This document shows, in pieces, positions 1-11,720 of a DNA stretch of 64,000 bases. The position numbers were made by a program, and so were the translations under genes. The first letter of the stretch is position 1, and each line of letters opens with the position of its first letter. The notes under the pieces were generated by a model. That model made no database searches, was not told the DNA's origin, and saw nothing but the letters and a program-made list of their open reading frames with translations. This DNA is from Homarus americanus (Eukaryota; Arthropoda; Malacostraca; Decapoda; Nephropidae), in the NCBI RefSeq assembly GCF_018991925.1, contig NW_024756914.1, forward strand, positions 9,820,870 through 9,884,869, written 5' to 3'.

Positions 1-726
1 GGATGACACAATCTAGGTTGGTCCTTATTTAGCGGTTCTCTGATCCGCTGCCGACCATTTCCAGGGAAGAGATTCTGGCAACCACTCATGAGGATGTGTG
101 CACTCAGCCATGGTCAGCCACACACGTTTCTTTTTATGAAAAACTTCTCAGTCTGAACTTGGAGACCAGACACAATCAATTTATACATGGACGGAAAACA
201 TCTAGAAAAAGATTACAGACAATCACTTCAGTTCATACATTCTTCACGGGAACAGCTCATGGTAACCTTCCTTAATGCTTAGCATTTTGAAATTACTGTT
301 ATCACCGAGGATAAAAATGGTGTTGCCAAACATTCTGTTACCTGGACGTAAACATTCATTTCTCTAGTTACCTCTGCAATTCAACTTCGGTGGCATTCAA
401 GTGGCCAGAAGCCCCGTATTTACCACAAACGTCCCACATATCAAAGAAGACAGAGAGAGAGAGAGAGGAGAAAGAGACAGGGCATCTAATTCAACAATAC
501 ACCCTCCTATTCTATATCAAAGTACGCAATTAGCTTCTGGTTTCTATGCTGTACCTGAAGGTGAATCTGTTCCACCAAACAAACAGATATAGGTGGAATG
601 AACATAAACGAACTGCGCCAGGAGACGGTGTCCCCAGACCGGTCTCAACAACCATGTTGCCAGGTCATGGCAACTCCACCGCCAACCTGTTCAGCCACGC
701 ACGCACGCACCACCACGCACACACGT
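1..726. other. No gene recognised
   Basis: I see no convincing coding exon, RNA gene or transposon signature here. A short purine-rich GA tract lies near 449-475. The segment is ordinary mixed-composition DNA that leads into the minisatellite. Confidence 0.6.
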
Positions 727-1701
727 TGATACAGGACACACCGGTACACAACGTCCACGTGATACAGGACACACCGGTACACGTGATACAGGACACACTG
801 GAACACGTGTGATACAGGACACACTGGAGCATGTGTGATACAGGACACACCGGTACACGTGATACAGACACTGAGCATGTGATACAGGACACACCGGTAC
901 ACGTGTGATACAGGACACACCGGTACACGTGTGATACAGGACACTGGTACACGTGTGATACAGACACCGGTACACGTGTGATACAGGACACACCGGTACA
1001 CGTGTGATACAGGACACACCGGTACACGTGTGATACAGGACACACCGGTACACGTGTGATACAGGACACACCGGTACACGTGTGATAGGACACACCGGTA
1101 CACGTGTGATACAGGACACACCGGTACACGTGATACAGGACACACCGGTACACGTGTGATACAGACACACCGGTACATCGTGTGATACAGGACACACCGG
1201 TACACACGTGTGATACAGGACACACCGACATGTGTGATACAGGACACACCGGTACACGTGTGATAAAGACACACTGGCATGCGGTGATACAGGACACACC
1301 GGTACACGTGTGATACAGGACACACGAGTATGTGATACAGGACACACACCGGTACATGTGATACAGGACACACCGGTACACGTGTGATACAGACACACCG
1401 GTACACGTGTGATACAGTACACACCGGTACACGGTGATACAGACACCGGTACACGTGATACAGACACACCGGTACACGTGATAGAGGACACACTGGTACA
1501 CGTGTGATACAGGACACACCGGCACACGTGTGATACAGGACACACTGGTACACGTGTGATACAGACACACCGGTACACGTGTGATACAGGACACACCGGT
1601 ACACGTGTGATACAGGACACACCGGTACACGTGTGATACAGGACACACCGGTACACGTGTGATACAGACACACCGGTACACGTGATACAGGACACTGGTA
1701 C
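727..1701. repeat. 26-bp minisatellite array
   Basis: A unit of about 26 bp (GTGTGATACAGG followed by ACACACCGGTACAC) is repeated roughly 37 times with small deletions. Every full unit carries two palindromes, ACCGGT and ACACGTGT; the second contains the E-box core CACGTG. Because the unit lacks stop codons on the minus strand and its length is not a multiple of three, all three minus frames stay open for about 1 kb. That openness comes from the repeat and is not evidence of a gene. Confidence 0.95.
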
Positions 1702-1799
1702 CTTTCTTTGTTTCCAATACTGTCTCCCAACTCTACCAACTATTTAAAATCTTGGCTATCTGTCTTTACAGGAGAAGCTACATCCAACACACCCCAACA

Positions 1800-3110
1800 C
1801 GAAAACTCAACACGAACAAATAATCAAACACCCTACACGCCTCTGATCGACACGATCAACTTGCTAACATTCTTGATCTTGTTTTACCTCTAACCCTCAC
1901 ACTATTCATACTACTCAATTTTGCCTCCTTAGGTCTTCTGATCACAACCTTATTCTTATTAAATCAACTGGGCACGACCACCTCCCACCCTCCCCCAAAA
2001 CGCCAACTATTGCATTATCGGAGCAAGCTGGCAATCCTAAGAGAACTCTTCACCGACTTCCTGGGATGAAAGTTGCTTTTCCATTCGGGACGCCCTCGGT
2101 ATGCTGACAGCATTTAATAAACATCAAGTGGTATGAGTGCATTTATCCCATCTTCTACCAAAACTCACTTACAATCAAGGATCCGATCGCCCTGTTCTCC
2201 ATGAAGGGAAAGAGACAAGCGCATAAGTTATAAACCATCTCCTCCTATTGCCCACATCTTCATTTCTAGGAACCGTTGTAAGGCCATTCTTCATAGGCCT
2301 AGCGAATTTTATAAAAGCAAAGACCGTTGTCCTGACTACAACTCTTCTTCCAGTAAACCTCTGGTCCCAACCAAAACACCTGTACAACTTTGCACTCCTC
2401 TTCCGACCTGATAACCCTATAGCCAACACTTCCCGATAAAGCCAATCTTTGCACCTATTCTCCCCTAACCCGCCTAAGACGATTCCAACTCTACTCCTCC
2501 TACCCTGCACCTCCCACCGAACCTATGCACTTTCCTATAATTCCACTGCAGGTTGCTGGTGTGTTATTCACGTTGATGAGTAAGGCGCATGGACCGACAG
2601 AATACCACTCGTGTTCTGAGGGAGTGTTTTGAAATTTAGCCCTGTGTTTGCTCCCTTTTCGCCTTTGCCTCAAACCCAAACTTTTCCTTCTTGAAGCATG
2701 CCTGTTCAGCCCATCTCGAAGAAGGGTGACCATTCTAACTCTCTAACTATCGCCCCATTGCCCTAAATCTTCATCCCTTTCTAAGATTTTCGAACTATCT
2801 TTAACTCTCATTTTCATCACCAGTATGGCTTTCGCCAGGCGAGATCTACTCAAGATCTGCTCCACTGCACTCATCTTTGGTCATCCTCTCATAGGGATTA
2901 TGGTGAAATTTTTGTCGTGGCCATCGACATCTCCAAAGTGTTTGACAGGGTATGACAAAGCTTTGCTTTCCAAACTTTCCTCTTAAGGTTTCTCTCCCCC
3001 ACTTTGTTCTCTAATTTCTAGATTCCTTGAGAATCGATCCATGGCAGTTGTTGTCAAGAATCGATATCTCGCTCTTTCTCTACCAATAGGTAATGAAATG
3101 CATACTTGGA
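1800..3110 (+). pseudogene. Decayed Jockey-type LINE (endonuclease to RT)
   Basis: No long frame survives, but reading across frames shows the usual order of a Jockey/CR1-type ORF2. Near 1855-1960 the end of the EEP endonuclease is visible (ANILDLVLP, then LG-SDHNLI). Near 2020-2160 there is the linker with the spaced W/F residues seen before the RT in this group. Near 2335-2460 a FWSLAK-like stretch follows. Near 2705-2770 the N-terminal RT motif KKGD..NYRPIAL appears, near 2822 QYGFRQARST, and near 2920 VAIDISKVFDRV, which is the first catalytic-Asp block. RT blocks beyond about 3110 are not seen, so the copy is 3'-truncated or too decayed. Family assignment is by motif memory only. Confidence 0.75.
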
Positions 3111-3119
3111 CACATTGCC

Positions 3120-4200
3120 AAGATCTGTTCTTTCATTTAAGCTCATTATTGTAAGGGGACAACCTATTATCTCCTCCTCCCCTAATGGTCCTAAGAGTAG
3201 CGCATACAGCAAGTTCCTTTACTCTATGTTCTATACTTGAAATCTAACTCCATTCTCATTATTTAAATCTAGTGTTCCACACACCCTAAAGCAATTCTCA
3301 TGGTCCTGTTTTGTATCACTTCAAGCTTTGGAATAAATTTACTGTACCAATTTTATAAGGATGGGAGCTGCATTAGTCAATAACTGAACGTATAGTACTG
3401 ATATAAACCATCCTTAAAATAGGAATACCTGCGCCATTTCCTTCCATTAAAGTTCTTAAAGGACTTAAACGTCTTTACAAGCATTCTCCAGGTATTGCAT
3501 ATCTGACCTACTTTACTGTTGACTTAAACACAATATACATCCTTAGGTATTTGTAAACATCAACTTTTTCGCCTTAATCCATTAAAAATAAACCCCTTGT
3601 TCATAATTTCTGACTTGATATTTAGTTTTTCATTGTTAATTATATGGGCCATTCTACAACAAAGTGTACTCTACGCATCTAAAGCCTTTTATGTTTCATA
3701 CCTTGCACTGTAAAAGTATATCATCAGCATATATTATAACCTGTGTGTCTCCAGGAAATTCGTAGCGAGCCATTATGTTCATCAATGTTAAAAAGAGGAG
3801 CTTAAGTACACCTTCCTGTGGAGTCCCAACCCATCTCTCTTTCTTCTGAGTACCAACCTTAAACCATACTCTAGCCATTCTGTCACTCAAGTAATCCACA
3901 ATCAATTTCAGCATCTTCCCAAAAAACCCTAAATTAATTAGTTCCTCAAGCATGACTTCTTTATTTGCCCTGTCAAAGGCCCCTTTTAAATCTACAAAAG
4001 GTCCTACATGTAGCCTTGGAGCATCTAAACACTTTATAACACAGTCTGCAGTACTTCTCCCTTTCATAAGTCCATGTAAATGAGGTGCCAAGACATTTTC
4101 ACTTTATACAACAACCTGTTTAATACTATTATTCTTTCCATCATTTTAGTAAAACAAGAGGTCAAAGATATGGACGAAAATCGCCATTGTTCTTTTGGTG
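3120..4200 (-). pseudogene. I-type LINE A, RT core and thumb (downstream half)
   Basis: Minus-strand RT remnant. The best frame (4091 to 3696) contains FVDLKGAFDRANKEV (catalytic Asp block A), GTPQEGVLK where GTPQGGVLS is usual (a Gly is replaced by Glu), and an intact IIYADDILLQ (YADD box). Just upstream, out of frame, PISLTSC and MERI can be read up to 4200. Below 3690 the thumb region continues in broken frames (YISTIRSVIDYA near 3400, LEVIQN near 3330). The frame stops abruptly at 4200 where the LTR element begins and resumes at 10260, so this is one LINE split by that insertion. It is inactive. Confidence 0.85.
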
Positions 4201-4479
4201 TGTAGGTTATGTATCTATGCTACTGTGCCAAGTGGTACCTTTGTAAATAAGCTACTGTGCCAAGTAGCATCTATGTATATAATTACGTGGCAACACTGCA
4301 CGGTTATGTGGCAACATTGCCCGAGGCTGCCATATGGCAAGGCAGCAGTCTGACTTTCGTGAGCCGCATGGCACACGGTCACCGCTTTTGTATTTCTCCT
4401 ATCCGAATAAACGGACTTCAGTGTTACCTGGTGTTTCTACCCATCACTGCATTCCTTCAGGGAACACTTGAAACCTTCA
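4201..4479 (+). repeat. 5' LTR of element A
   Basis: Begins TGTAGGTTATG and ends ACCTTCA (TG...CA). It matches the blocks at 9570 and 9973 along its whole length. It contains a TATATAATTA stretch near 4273 and an AATAAAC polyadenylation-like site near 4407. Confidence 0.9.
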
Positions 4480-4497
4480 TGGCGCAGTGACTAGGAT
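4480..4497 (+). promoter_or_regulatory. Primer-binding site candidate
   Basis: TGGCGCAGTGACTAGGAT starts immediately after the LTR and begins with the TGG expected opposite a tRNA CCA end. I cannot name the priming tRNA with confidence. Confidence 0.6.
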
Positions 4498-4990
4498 GTG
4501 TGGACTTACAAGTGTGTGAATAATGGACAGTTAGTCGGCGATGTGCAACTGCCGGGCGATGTGCACGTCGACTCATAGTAAAGAAGAAGTTGCATTGTGT
4601 TTCGCCGCAACGCAGTGTTGCGCCTGGCCACAGTGCGTTGTAGTGATCGTGGCAGTGTGTTAGTGTCAGTGCATTAGTGTGTCTAGAGCTGAGAGTTGAG
4701 CATTGACCTGTTTTTTGGTACCCACGGAGCACGCAGATGTACACCCCTTCTCATGTGACATCCGGAGGCACTAACGCCTCACTCCCCGCTGCGGCTCTAG
4801 CCACCGGCATTAAGGCCACCACGGCGTTTCCTCTCAGACACACACACATGCACGCATGCACGCACTCACTCACGGACAGAACAGTGGACTCTATGCATTA
4901 TTTCTGCGCTTGTTTATGCCATATATATGTGGTTCGAGCTGATGAGGCGCCACTTTATATACTAAACAGCTCAGTTTCAAGCATAGTAAG

Positions 4991-6180
4991 ATGGGCGGTA
5001 AGAAGGACAACGCCAAGATGGGAGACACGACTCCCCCACCATCTTCTCCTCTACTGGGCACAGATGGAGCTTCGCCACCGCCTCATCCTTCTCACCTACA
5101 GCGACGGACATTGCAAATAATTCTGAGGTGGATGGATCACAGAGACGCAGCGATGCCGAGAGATGGAACTCAAAGGAGGAGACACGAAGAGAGGAGTGAA
5201 AAGTCGCGTTTTGAGGCACCATTGGCGACCCTGGCGCTAACCCACCCTCCTCACTGCACCAAGGCGCCAGTACCCTCCTCCTCCACCACACCAGCGTCCT
5301 CCAGGTACTCTTGCTACTCCAACAGCTCCCAAGGCATATGTTCAACCCCCCACCCGCCTTCCTCAACAGACGCCACGCTTCAGCTTTTTCATGCGGCTGG
5401 AGGCGGCGTTGACAGATTACCCACGATGGTGGACCTTGACAGCATGCTCTCCTAAACAAACAGCTCATCCAACTGCGGATGTGTTTGTTGCTGGAGACCA
5501 GAGAGTTTTGGAGCACACGTTGCAAGTGCTCTCCCGATTCCACATCTTCAGTGACGATGTGCTCGACCTTTACAGGAGCACGTTAAAGGTCAGGAATAAC
5601 GAGGCTTTTGCGTCGCCGCTGCCTTCACCAGCTGCAAGCAAGCCGGAGAACGAATCCTTTGAAGACTTTTTGTGTGCTTGAAGAGTTTGTCAGAGGATCG
5701 ACGCCTGCAAGGCGCACAGCCGAAATGTGAGGAAGCCTGATCAAGCACGGATCTTGACAGGTGTCAGGCACTCTAAGAGTTGATGCAGCCATCATCCCCT
5801 GACGCTTCCTCCACACTCCAGGTGGTAGTGACTGAATGCTCTGCCACGAGGCCACCAAGTCCGCCACCTCTGCCTTACGGGCCTTCCTGCTGTGAGAGCT
5901 ATTTCACAATACAAGAAGGGTAAGAAGGCGCCAACAACGCTGGCTGCCACATCGCTCTTTCCACGCCTCCGCCTAGTGCTTCCTTGTGGCAGCTGTGGAA
6001 AGCAGCATGGCCTCAAGACATGCCCGGCCTCCGACGAGACTGTGTCGTGGATGTGACCGTAAGGGCCACTTTGGCCACCACAGACAGGTGCCCTGCACGA
6101 GGCCACAAGTATCAGGCCTGCGGTCGCTATGGACACTACTAACAAGTGCTGCAGCCAACCCAATCCCAAAAGCCTGAGAC
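4991..6180 (+). pseudogene. gag of LTR element A (frameshifted)
   Basis: Gag-like coding region about 500 bp after the primer site. The first frame begins MGGKKDNAKMG at 4991 and is Pro/Ser-rich. The reading switches frame near 5450 and again near 5680. The nucleocapsid end is recognisable by zinc-knuckle residues: CGSCGKQHGLKTC at 5985-6023, CRGCDRKGHFGH from 6043, and a third CGRYGHY from 6119 in another frame. The product would coat element RNA. At least two frameshifts make this copy non-functional. The start is the first in-frame ATG after the leader. Confidence 0.75.
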
Positions 6181-6344
6181 GAGGAGAAAGCAGCGCACTT
6201 CCCTCGGGGTGGTTCAGACGTTAGCCCCCTTCAGATGGCCCACGCAGCCCCAAGCAGCTGAGTCACATCAAAGGTGGAATCACCATGCCCAGGGCTACTC
6301 CTTCCCTACCATCCGTGTCAGCCACACACGGTGATGTGTCGGGT

Positions 6345-9300
6345 CACATCGAGGTGATACCGACACCGCGCTATACTATGGTGATAGCCCTGAAGCACTC
6401 CAGAACTGGGCCTCACTAAACGCGACCTGGGACCAATTCTGCCGCAGCTGCAGTACTACATTGCTGACGGTTCCCAGATGCCAGATGCTGTGGGCTCTTC
6501 TGCCGAGATCACTTATGGCGACAGGTCGTGGCCGGATGGATCGACGTGCAGCCTACTCTCACACCCCTGTCGGGAGCACTGCAAGGAGTTAGGGCGGGTG
6601 CCCAGAGACCTCCTGAGCAGATCCCAGCTGCTCGGTACACCGCCAGCAGGGTGCGTCAATCACCGAGCGACGCCTGGCGCTGCCGCACAGAGCGGCCCAG
6701 AACCCAAGGCCCACTCCTGCCCCAGCTTCCACCCAAGTCACGGCTGCTTCCTCTTCACAGAGAGAGACGTTCCCCAGCTGCAAGGGCCTATTTCCTGAAG
6801 GAGTACTCGGATGTGCTGGTGACGGCGAGGCCCTACGGACCGCCACTGGAAGGCTGCGGCGGGTCCACCTATGAGGATACACCTGCGGGAAGACGCACAG
6901 CCGTTTGCCATACACACTCCCCCGGTTGATTACCTCGCCTTCAGGATTCAGTCAAGAAGGAACTGGATTCCATGGTGGCCCAGGGTGTCATCGCACTCCG
7001 TTGGTGACGACCCATCCCCTGGTGCCACTCCTCTAGTCGCTGTGGCTAAGACTAACGTGGTGTGCGACCACACGACTTGTCCAAGTTTAACAGCCAGGTG
7101 TCCCGCCCCGCCACCCTTCACCCACACCTTTTGCAGCTATACGGAGTGTGGACCCGAAGGTACGGCACTTCTCGACGATGGACGCCCTCTGTGGTTACTG
7201 GCAGATCCTCTGGAAGAAGGAGGATCAGCCACTGACCACTTCTCATCAAGCCTTACGGACGCTTCCACGCCGCGGGCCCTATGGGATTCGCTTCGCCACG
7301 GGGACGCCTTCTGTCTCCTCGCGTGGTGACATGGCACTTCAAGCGCGTGACCAACGTGAAGGTAGGGATGACGTCCTCCCTACGATGAGGACTACCTGAC
7401 GCACCTTCACAAGATCAACGAGGTACTGACCAGGCGAGGACGCACGGCATCACTCTGAATGCCGAGAGTTCGTCTTGGCCACACCTGCAGTGTCCTTCAT
7501 GGCTACTGACTCAAGGATGGCATTGCTGCAGACCCGAGAAAGTTCACGCCATAGCGGACTTCCTTTGCAAAACCTGCCAACATTACGGATCTCAGGTCTT
7601 TCATGGGCCTGGTAGCTGGCAGAATTTTCTCCGACGTCTCCGCCCGGCTGCCGGGCCTCCTCCACCCCTGATGAGCCCCCAAGAGGACTTTCTGCGGACC
7701 TCCCTGGACTACTCCACCTCGCCTTTCATAAGGTGAAGGAGGCCCCTGTCAAGTCCACCTATCTCAAGCCATTTCGACTCCAGCGCTCCCCACTGTCCTC
7801 CAGACAGACGCCTCGCGCCTGTACGGGTTGGTTGCGCCCCTTCTCCAGGATCACGGTGGAGGAAAGCACCGCTCGCATGGTGTGGCTTCCTGCTCTCACC
7901 GATGCTGAGTCTCGCCACGCTACCATCGAGCTGGAGCCGCTGGCAGTGGTATACCTTATCGAAGTGCAAAATTTTACTTGATTGGCCTACAGCACTTCGG
8001 CCTCATCACAGACCACAGGCCCTTCTGGTCCCCATTCTTAATCACTATTTGCTGGACGCCATCGAGAATTCCTGCCTCCAGCGCCTGAAGGAGAAGTTTT
8101 GTCTTCGTCTTCACCCCGCGGCTTGGCGCGCAAGAGGTAAGGAGTTGTGCATCCCGATGCCCTCTCCACTCCCCAGTCAGCTGCCCTACACCTGAAGACG
8201 AGATGCTTCAGCACTGAGGCCGGTTTCTCCGTCAGCAACATCGTCACTTTGCAGGCCGTACAGTCCTCGCCAGCACCCAGGCCTCAGTGTCGCCAATCGC
8301 ACAGCGATCTGGCCCTTGAGGAACTACGGACCCAGCACGCGACGACCCTCCTACACTCAGCTCTGGAGAGTGTGAGGACTGGCCCCTGACCGTTTTGACC
8401 TCCACAACGCCCTACGCCCGTATTGGAAGATACGTGAGGACCTCTACGCAGATGTGGGGACCTCGTCCTGTACGGGTGCCCGTGTGGTCGTCCCTGCAGC
8501 TCTCCGTCGTCGCGTTCTGGCCCGCTTACACGACAGCCATCGTGGAGCAGAGGCTACCAAGCGCCGCGCAAGGCAGGTTGTGTACCGCCCAGCATTGACG
8601 CGATATCGTCAATACGGTCCGCGCTCGTGTGAGCCAAGCCAGATCATGCAGCCCAGTCAACAGCAGGAGCTCTCTTGTGCGACGACGCAACCCACCAGGC
8701 CCCGAGTCCGTGTCGGCTGATTTCTTGAGCACAGCTGGGAAACATTTCCTAGCTGTCGCCGACCGACTCTCTGGCTGGCCTGTGGTGGCAATCTGTGGCC
8801 TCGGACACGACGTCCGCAGCTACCATTCGGCACCTCCTGGCACCTCTTCGTGACTCAAGGCCTGCACGTCTGCGGACGGACGGTGGGCCACACCAGCCGG
8901 GGACTCACAGGATTCCTGGAGCGTTGGGGAGTCGGCTCACATCGTGTCAACACCCCACTATCCACAGTCAAACGGCCATGCTGAGGCTGCTGTCAAGACA
9001 GTAAAGCACCTCATCCTCAAGGTGGCCCCTTCAGGCAACATAGACTGTGAGGCGTTTGCCAAAGGACTCCTGGAGTTACGTAATGCCCTACCCCCACACA
9101 GGGCGCCTCCCTGCCCAGATCCTGTATGGTCACCCACCGCCTTTAAGGGCCTCTGCACACGCCAAGGCCTTTGGCGGCGAGTGGCAGACCAGAGCCGAGC
9201 GCATCACAAGGCCGCTTCACGTGCCCAGGACGCTGCCGGGTATGATGACCATGCCCGCCCTCTTCAGCCACTGGAGATTAAGTTCTTGTCTGCATCCAGG

Positions 9301-9555
9301 ACCCAACGATGACACGTTGGGACAAGGTGGGTATAGTGGATGGGCGCCGGCCGGTCGCGGACTACAAGGTCAGGATGCCGAGCGGCTGTGTCTGGTGGAG
9401 GAACTGCCGCTTCCTCCGGCCAGTCCCACCCCCCTGCTGCTGGCCCCTGACCGAGGACGAGTCCCCTACACCTCACGAGGATCCGCCCCCACAGTGCACC
9501 TCGACGCCGGGAGCGACTTAGATTCAAGAAGTCCGCCAAGACAAAGACTAGGAGC
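6345..9555 (+). pseudogene. pol of LTR element A (PR-RT-RNaseH-IN, broken)
   Basis: Pol domains can be followed in order across many frameshifts and stops. Near 6354-6380 a D-T motif marks the protease. Near 7169 FSTMDALCGYWQ is the RT block with the first catalytic Asp, and near 7290 a PYG..FA stretch follows. DAESRHATIELE near 7893-7930 belongs to RNase H. Integrase shows VSADFLSTAGKHFLAVADR from about 8713, then HYPQSNGHAEAAVK from 8956 with the catalytic Glu, and a C-terminal WDKVGIVDGRR from about 9315. Domain order PR-RT-RH-IN is that of Ty3/gypsy. No frame is longer than about 170 codons, so it is dead. Confidence 0.85.
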
Positions 9556-9557
9556 GT

Positions 9558-9569
9558 GAGGGGAGGAGA
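9558..9569 (+). promoter_or_regulatory. Polypurine tract
   Basis: An unbroken purine run (gaggggaggaga) lies directly upstream of the second LTR, where plus-strand DNA synthesis is primed. A copy with extra G residues precedes the third LTR at 9957-9972. Confidence 0.75.
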
Positions 9570-9851
9570 TGTAGGTTATGTATCTATGCTACTGTGCCAA
9601 GTGGCAACCTTGTAAATAAGCTACTGTGCCAAGTAGCATCTATGTATATAATTACGTGGGCAACACTGCACGCAGTTATGGGCAACATTGCCCCGAGGCT
9701 GCCATATGGCAAGGCAGTCTCAGTCTGACTTCGTGAGCCGCATGGCACGCCAGTCACCGCTTGTATTCTATCCGAACAAACGGACTTCAGTGTTACCCGG
9801 TGTTTCCCCTACCCATCACTGCATTCTTCAGGGAACACTTGGAACCTTCCA
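9570..9851 (+). repeat. 3' LTR of element A (second LTR)
   Basis: Starts TGTAGGTTATG and ends at CTTCCA. It is followed by ggtatt, the same bases that follow the third LTR and belong to the LINE target. Confidence 0.9.
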
Positions 9852-9972
9852 GGTATTGAGTCCCCTACACCTCACGAGGATCCGCCCCACAGTGCACCTC
9901 GACGCTCGGAGCGACTTAGGACTAAGAAGTCCGCTCAAGACAAAGACTAGGAGCGTGAGGGGGGGAGGGAGA
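9852..9972 (+). repeat. Duplicated internal tail between LTR 2 and LTR 3
   Basis: About 115 bp that repeat the last internal bases of element A (9456-9569), including the polypurine tract, preceded by ggtatt. With LTR 3 this makes a tandem duplication with a period near 403 bp. Confidence 0.85.
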
Positions 9973-10259
9973 TGTAGGTTATGTATCTATGCTACTGTGC
10001 CAAGTGGCAACCTTGTAAATAAGCTACTGTGCCGAGTAGCATCTATGTATATAATTACGTGGCAACACTGCACGTGTTATGTGGCAACATTGCCCCGAGG
10101 CTGCCATATGGCAAGGCAGTCTCAGTCTGACTTCGTGAGCCGTGCATGGCACACGCTAGTCACCGCTTGTATTTCTCCTATCCGAATAAACGGACTTCAG
10201 TGTTACCCGGTGTTTCCCTACCCATCACTGTATTCTTCAGGGAACACTTGGAACCTTCA
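9973..10259 (+). repeat. Third LTR of element A
   Basis: A further complete LTR copy ending ACCTTCA, directly followed by ggtattggtac, where the interrupted LINE resumes on the minus strand. Confidence 0.9.
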
Positions 10260-11720
10260 GGTATTGGTACAATTACTGCTGTCTTCCACTCAAGAGGAAT
10301 ACAACCTCCATTATAAGACATATTAAACAAGTCTAACAGGGGCCCTTCTCTAATACCAGCAGGACAGTTAAGGATATCATGTTATTCCATCATCACCGGG
10401 TGCCGTAGACTTCTCCTTTATAATCGCATATAATAACTTGCCTCTCGTTATAGGAACACATGTATCATCTCCCAGTGTACACCGACTTTGCACTAACTCA
10501 CGCCTAAATCTACTCTTACTTTGTAATGAGGCCTGCATACTCAGGGTAATGAGGCAAAACTAGCAGTCCCAGCCTATTTCCTAATAAGTTGACTCGCCCT
10601 GTCCTGTGGGTCACCGTAGCTGTTGCCCTTGCTTCGAGCACCTCGCACTTTATTCACTTCCTTCCATGTCACCCAAGCTCTTACCTTTAGCGATTCTCCA
10701 TAAAAGTCTGTCCAGTATTTATTCCTCACCTCTTGCTTGATTTCATTATCATTTGGATTTACACTCCTTTCTCTTTTTAAGGAGTTTACTCAAGCCCTGA
10801 ACCAATTTGTCATTCACATACATATTATGTTTCCCATGATTTATTTCTCCTTTATAACTACACTTACTTGTCGTCAAAACAGAATCAGTAATATGTAATA
10901 AATCATCATAATCTGTATACCAATCCTGTATAGTAGTGATCAGCTCCTGTTTTTTGTCTTCCGGCAACCAATATTTTTTCCGCTTAATTAACTTCTGTTT
11001 TTTGTTAATATGCATAGTAATTCGAATGCAAAATGATTATTAAGTAAATCTCTAACTGTGTCAGCATTCGCTCTTATTCCACATGTATTAAAACATACTC
11101 TATATGCACTCTAACCTTCCTCCATGTATGTGGGTCGGCTCATGATTCCCCAATATTTCAATGTCATCAAACTCCTCCAAGAAGTGTAACTATCTCTTTC
11201 CATTAATGTTGTTGGGTCCCATAGTACCCAGGACTTCGAGTCTAGCATTAACATCACCAACCAAAACACTAGCAACATTAAATAGGCACTCAGGCATGTC
11301 ATCAATATCCAAACTTTGTGGATGTACATAGATGTTAACAGTACATATAGACCTCCCTTGGACGTAGATTTTAACACACAAACTTTCAACCCCATTCTGC
11401 TTGTCAGCTATTGCCAATTCAAACGGTACATTTTTCCCCACTTAAGTTAACAGACCTCTTGTATTATTTATATTATTAGCTGGTAAACAGAAACATTGAT
11501 AATCACGGAAATTCATCAAATTACCATCTTCCGTGCCCGTCTCTTGTAAGGCTACAACATCCACCTTATACAACAGCGAGTAAGCCTGCACATCTGTGGT
11601 CCTAGGACGTGAGCTATTTACATTCCATGAAAGTATACTTATAGTGTCCTCCATTTTCCCTATTAACAACAGAAATAACCTTATTTTCTCATTCACAAAC
11701 TGTTCCATTACTTCTTTCAC
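10260..11720 (-). pseudogene. I-type LINE A, endonuclease, linker and RT start (upstream half)
   Basis: Minus strand, reading from 11720 downward. The EEP endonuclease begins ISILSWNVNSSRPRTTD with the WNV block, followed by VVALQETG (catalytic Glu) and later VLVGDVNARL. Frames change near 11440 and 11390. The linker (11015 to 10749) includes IQDWYTDYDDL, which resembles the linker of the second I-type LINE at 15520 (IHDWYKDYKPDNY). From about 10350 to 10260 the start of the RT is readable (LDLFNMSYNGG, AVIVPIP) and then meets LTR element A. Together with 3120-4200 this is one interrupted LINE. Confidence 0.8.

Larger units (their letters stand above)
4201..10259 (+). mobile_element. Ty3/gypsy LTR retrotransposon A, nested in LINE A
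   Basis: Full-length but decayed element: LTR, primer site, gag with zinc knuckles, pol with protease, RT, RNase H and integrase remnants, polypurine tract, LTR. An extra tail-plus-LTR block follows the second LTR. It sits inside the RT of an I-type LINE: the LINE frame stops at 4200 and resumes at 10260. Flanks read ggtg on the left and ggta on the right, which fits a 4-bp target duplication with one later change. LTR copies differ by many substitutions and indels, so the insertion looks old. The pol resembles the arthropod K02A2.6-like group (inference). Confidence 0.9.

Noticed and set aside
645..1739. Three overlapping minus-strand frames of 330-364 codons rich in Cys, Val and Tyr
   Set aside because: All three phases are open because the 26-bp unit has no minus-strand stops. 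The peptide changes phase with every unit and has no non-repeat domain.
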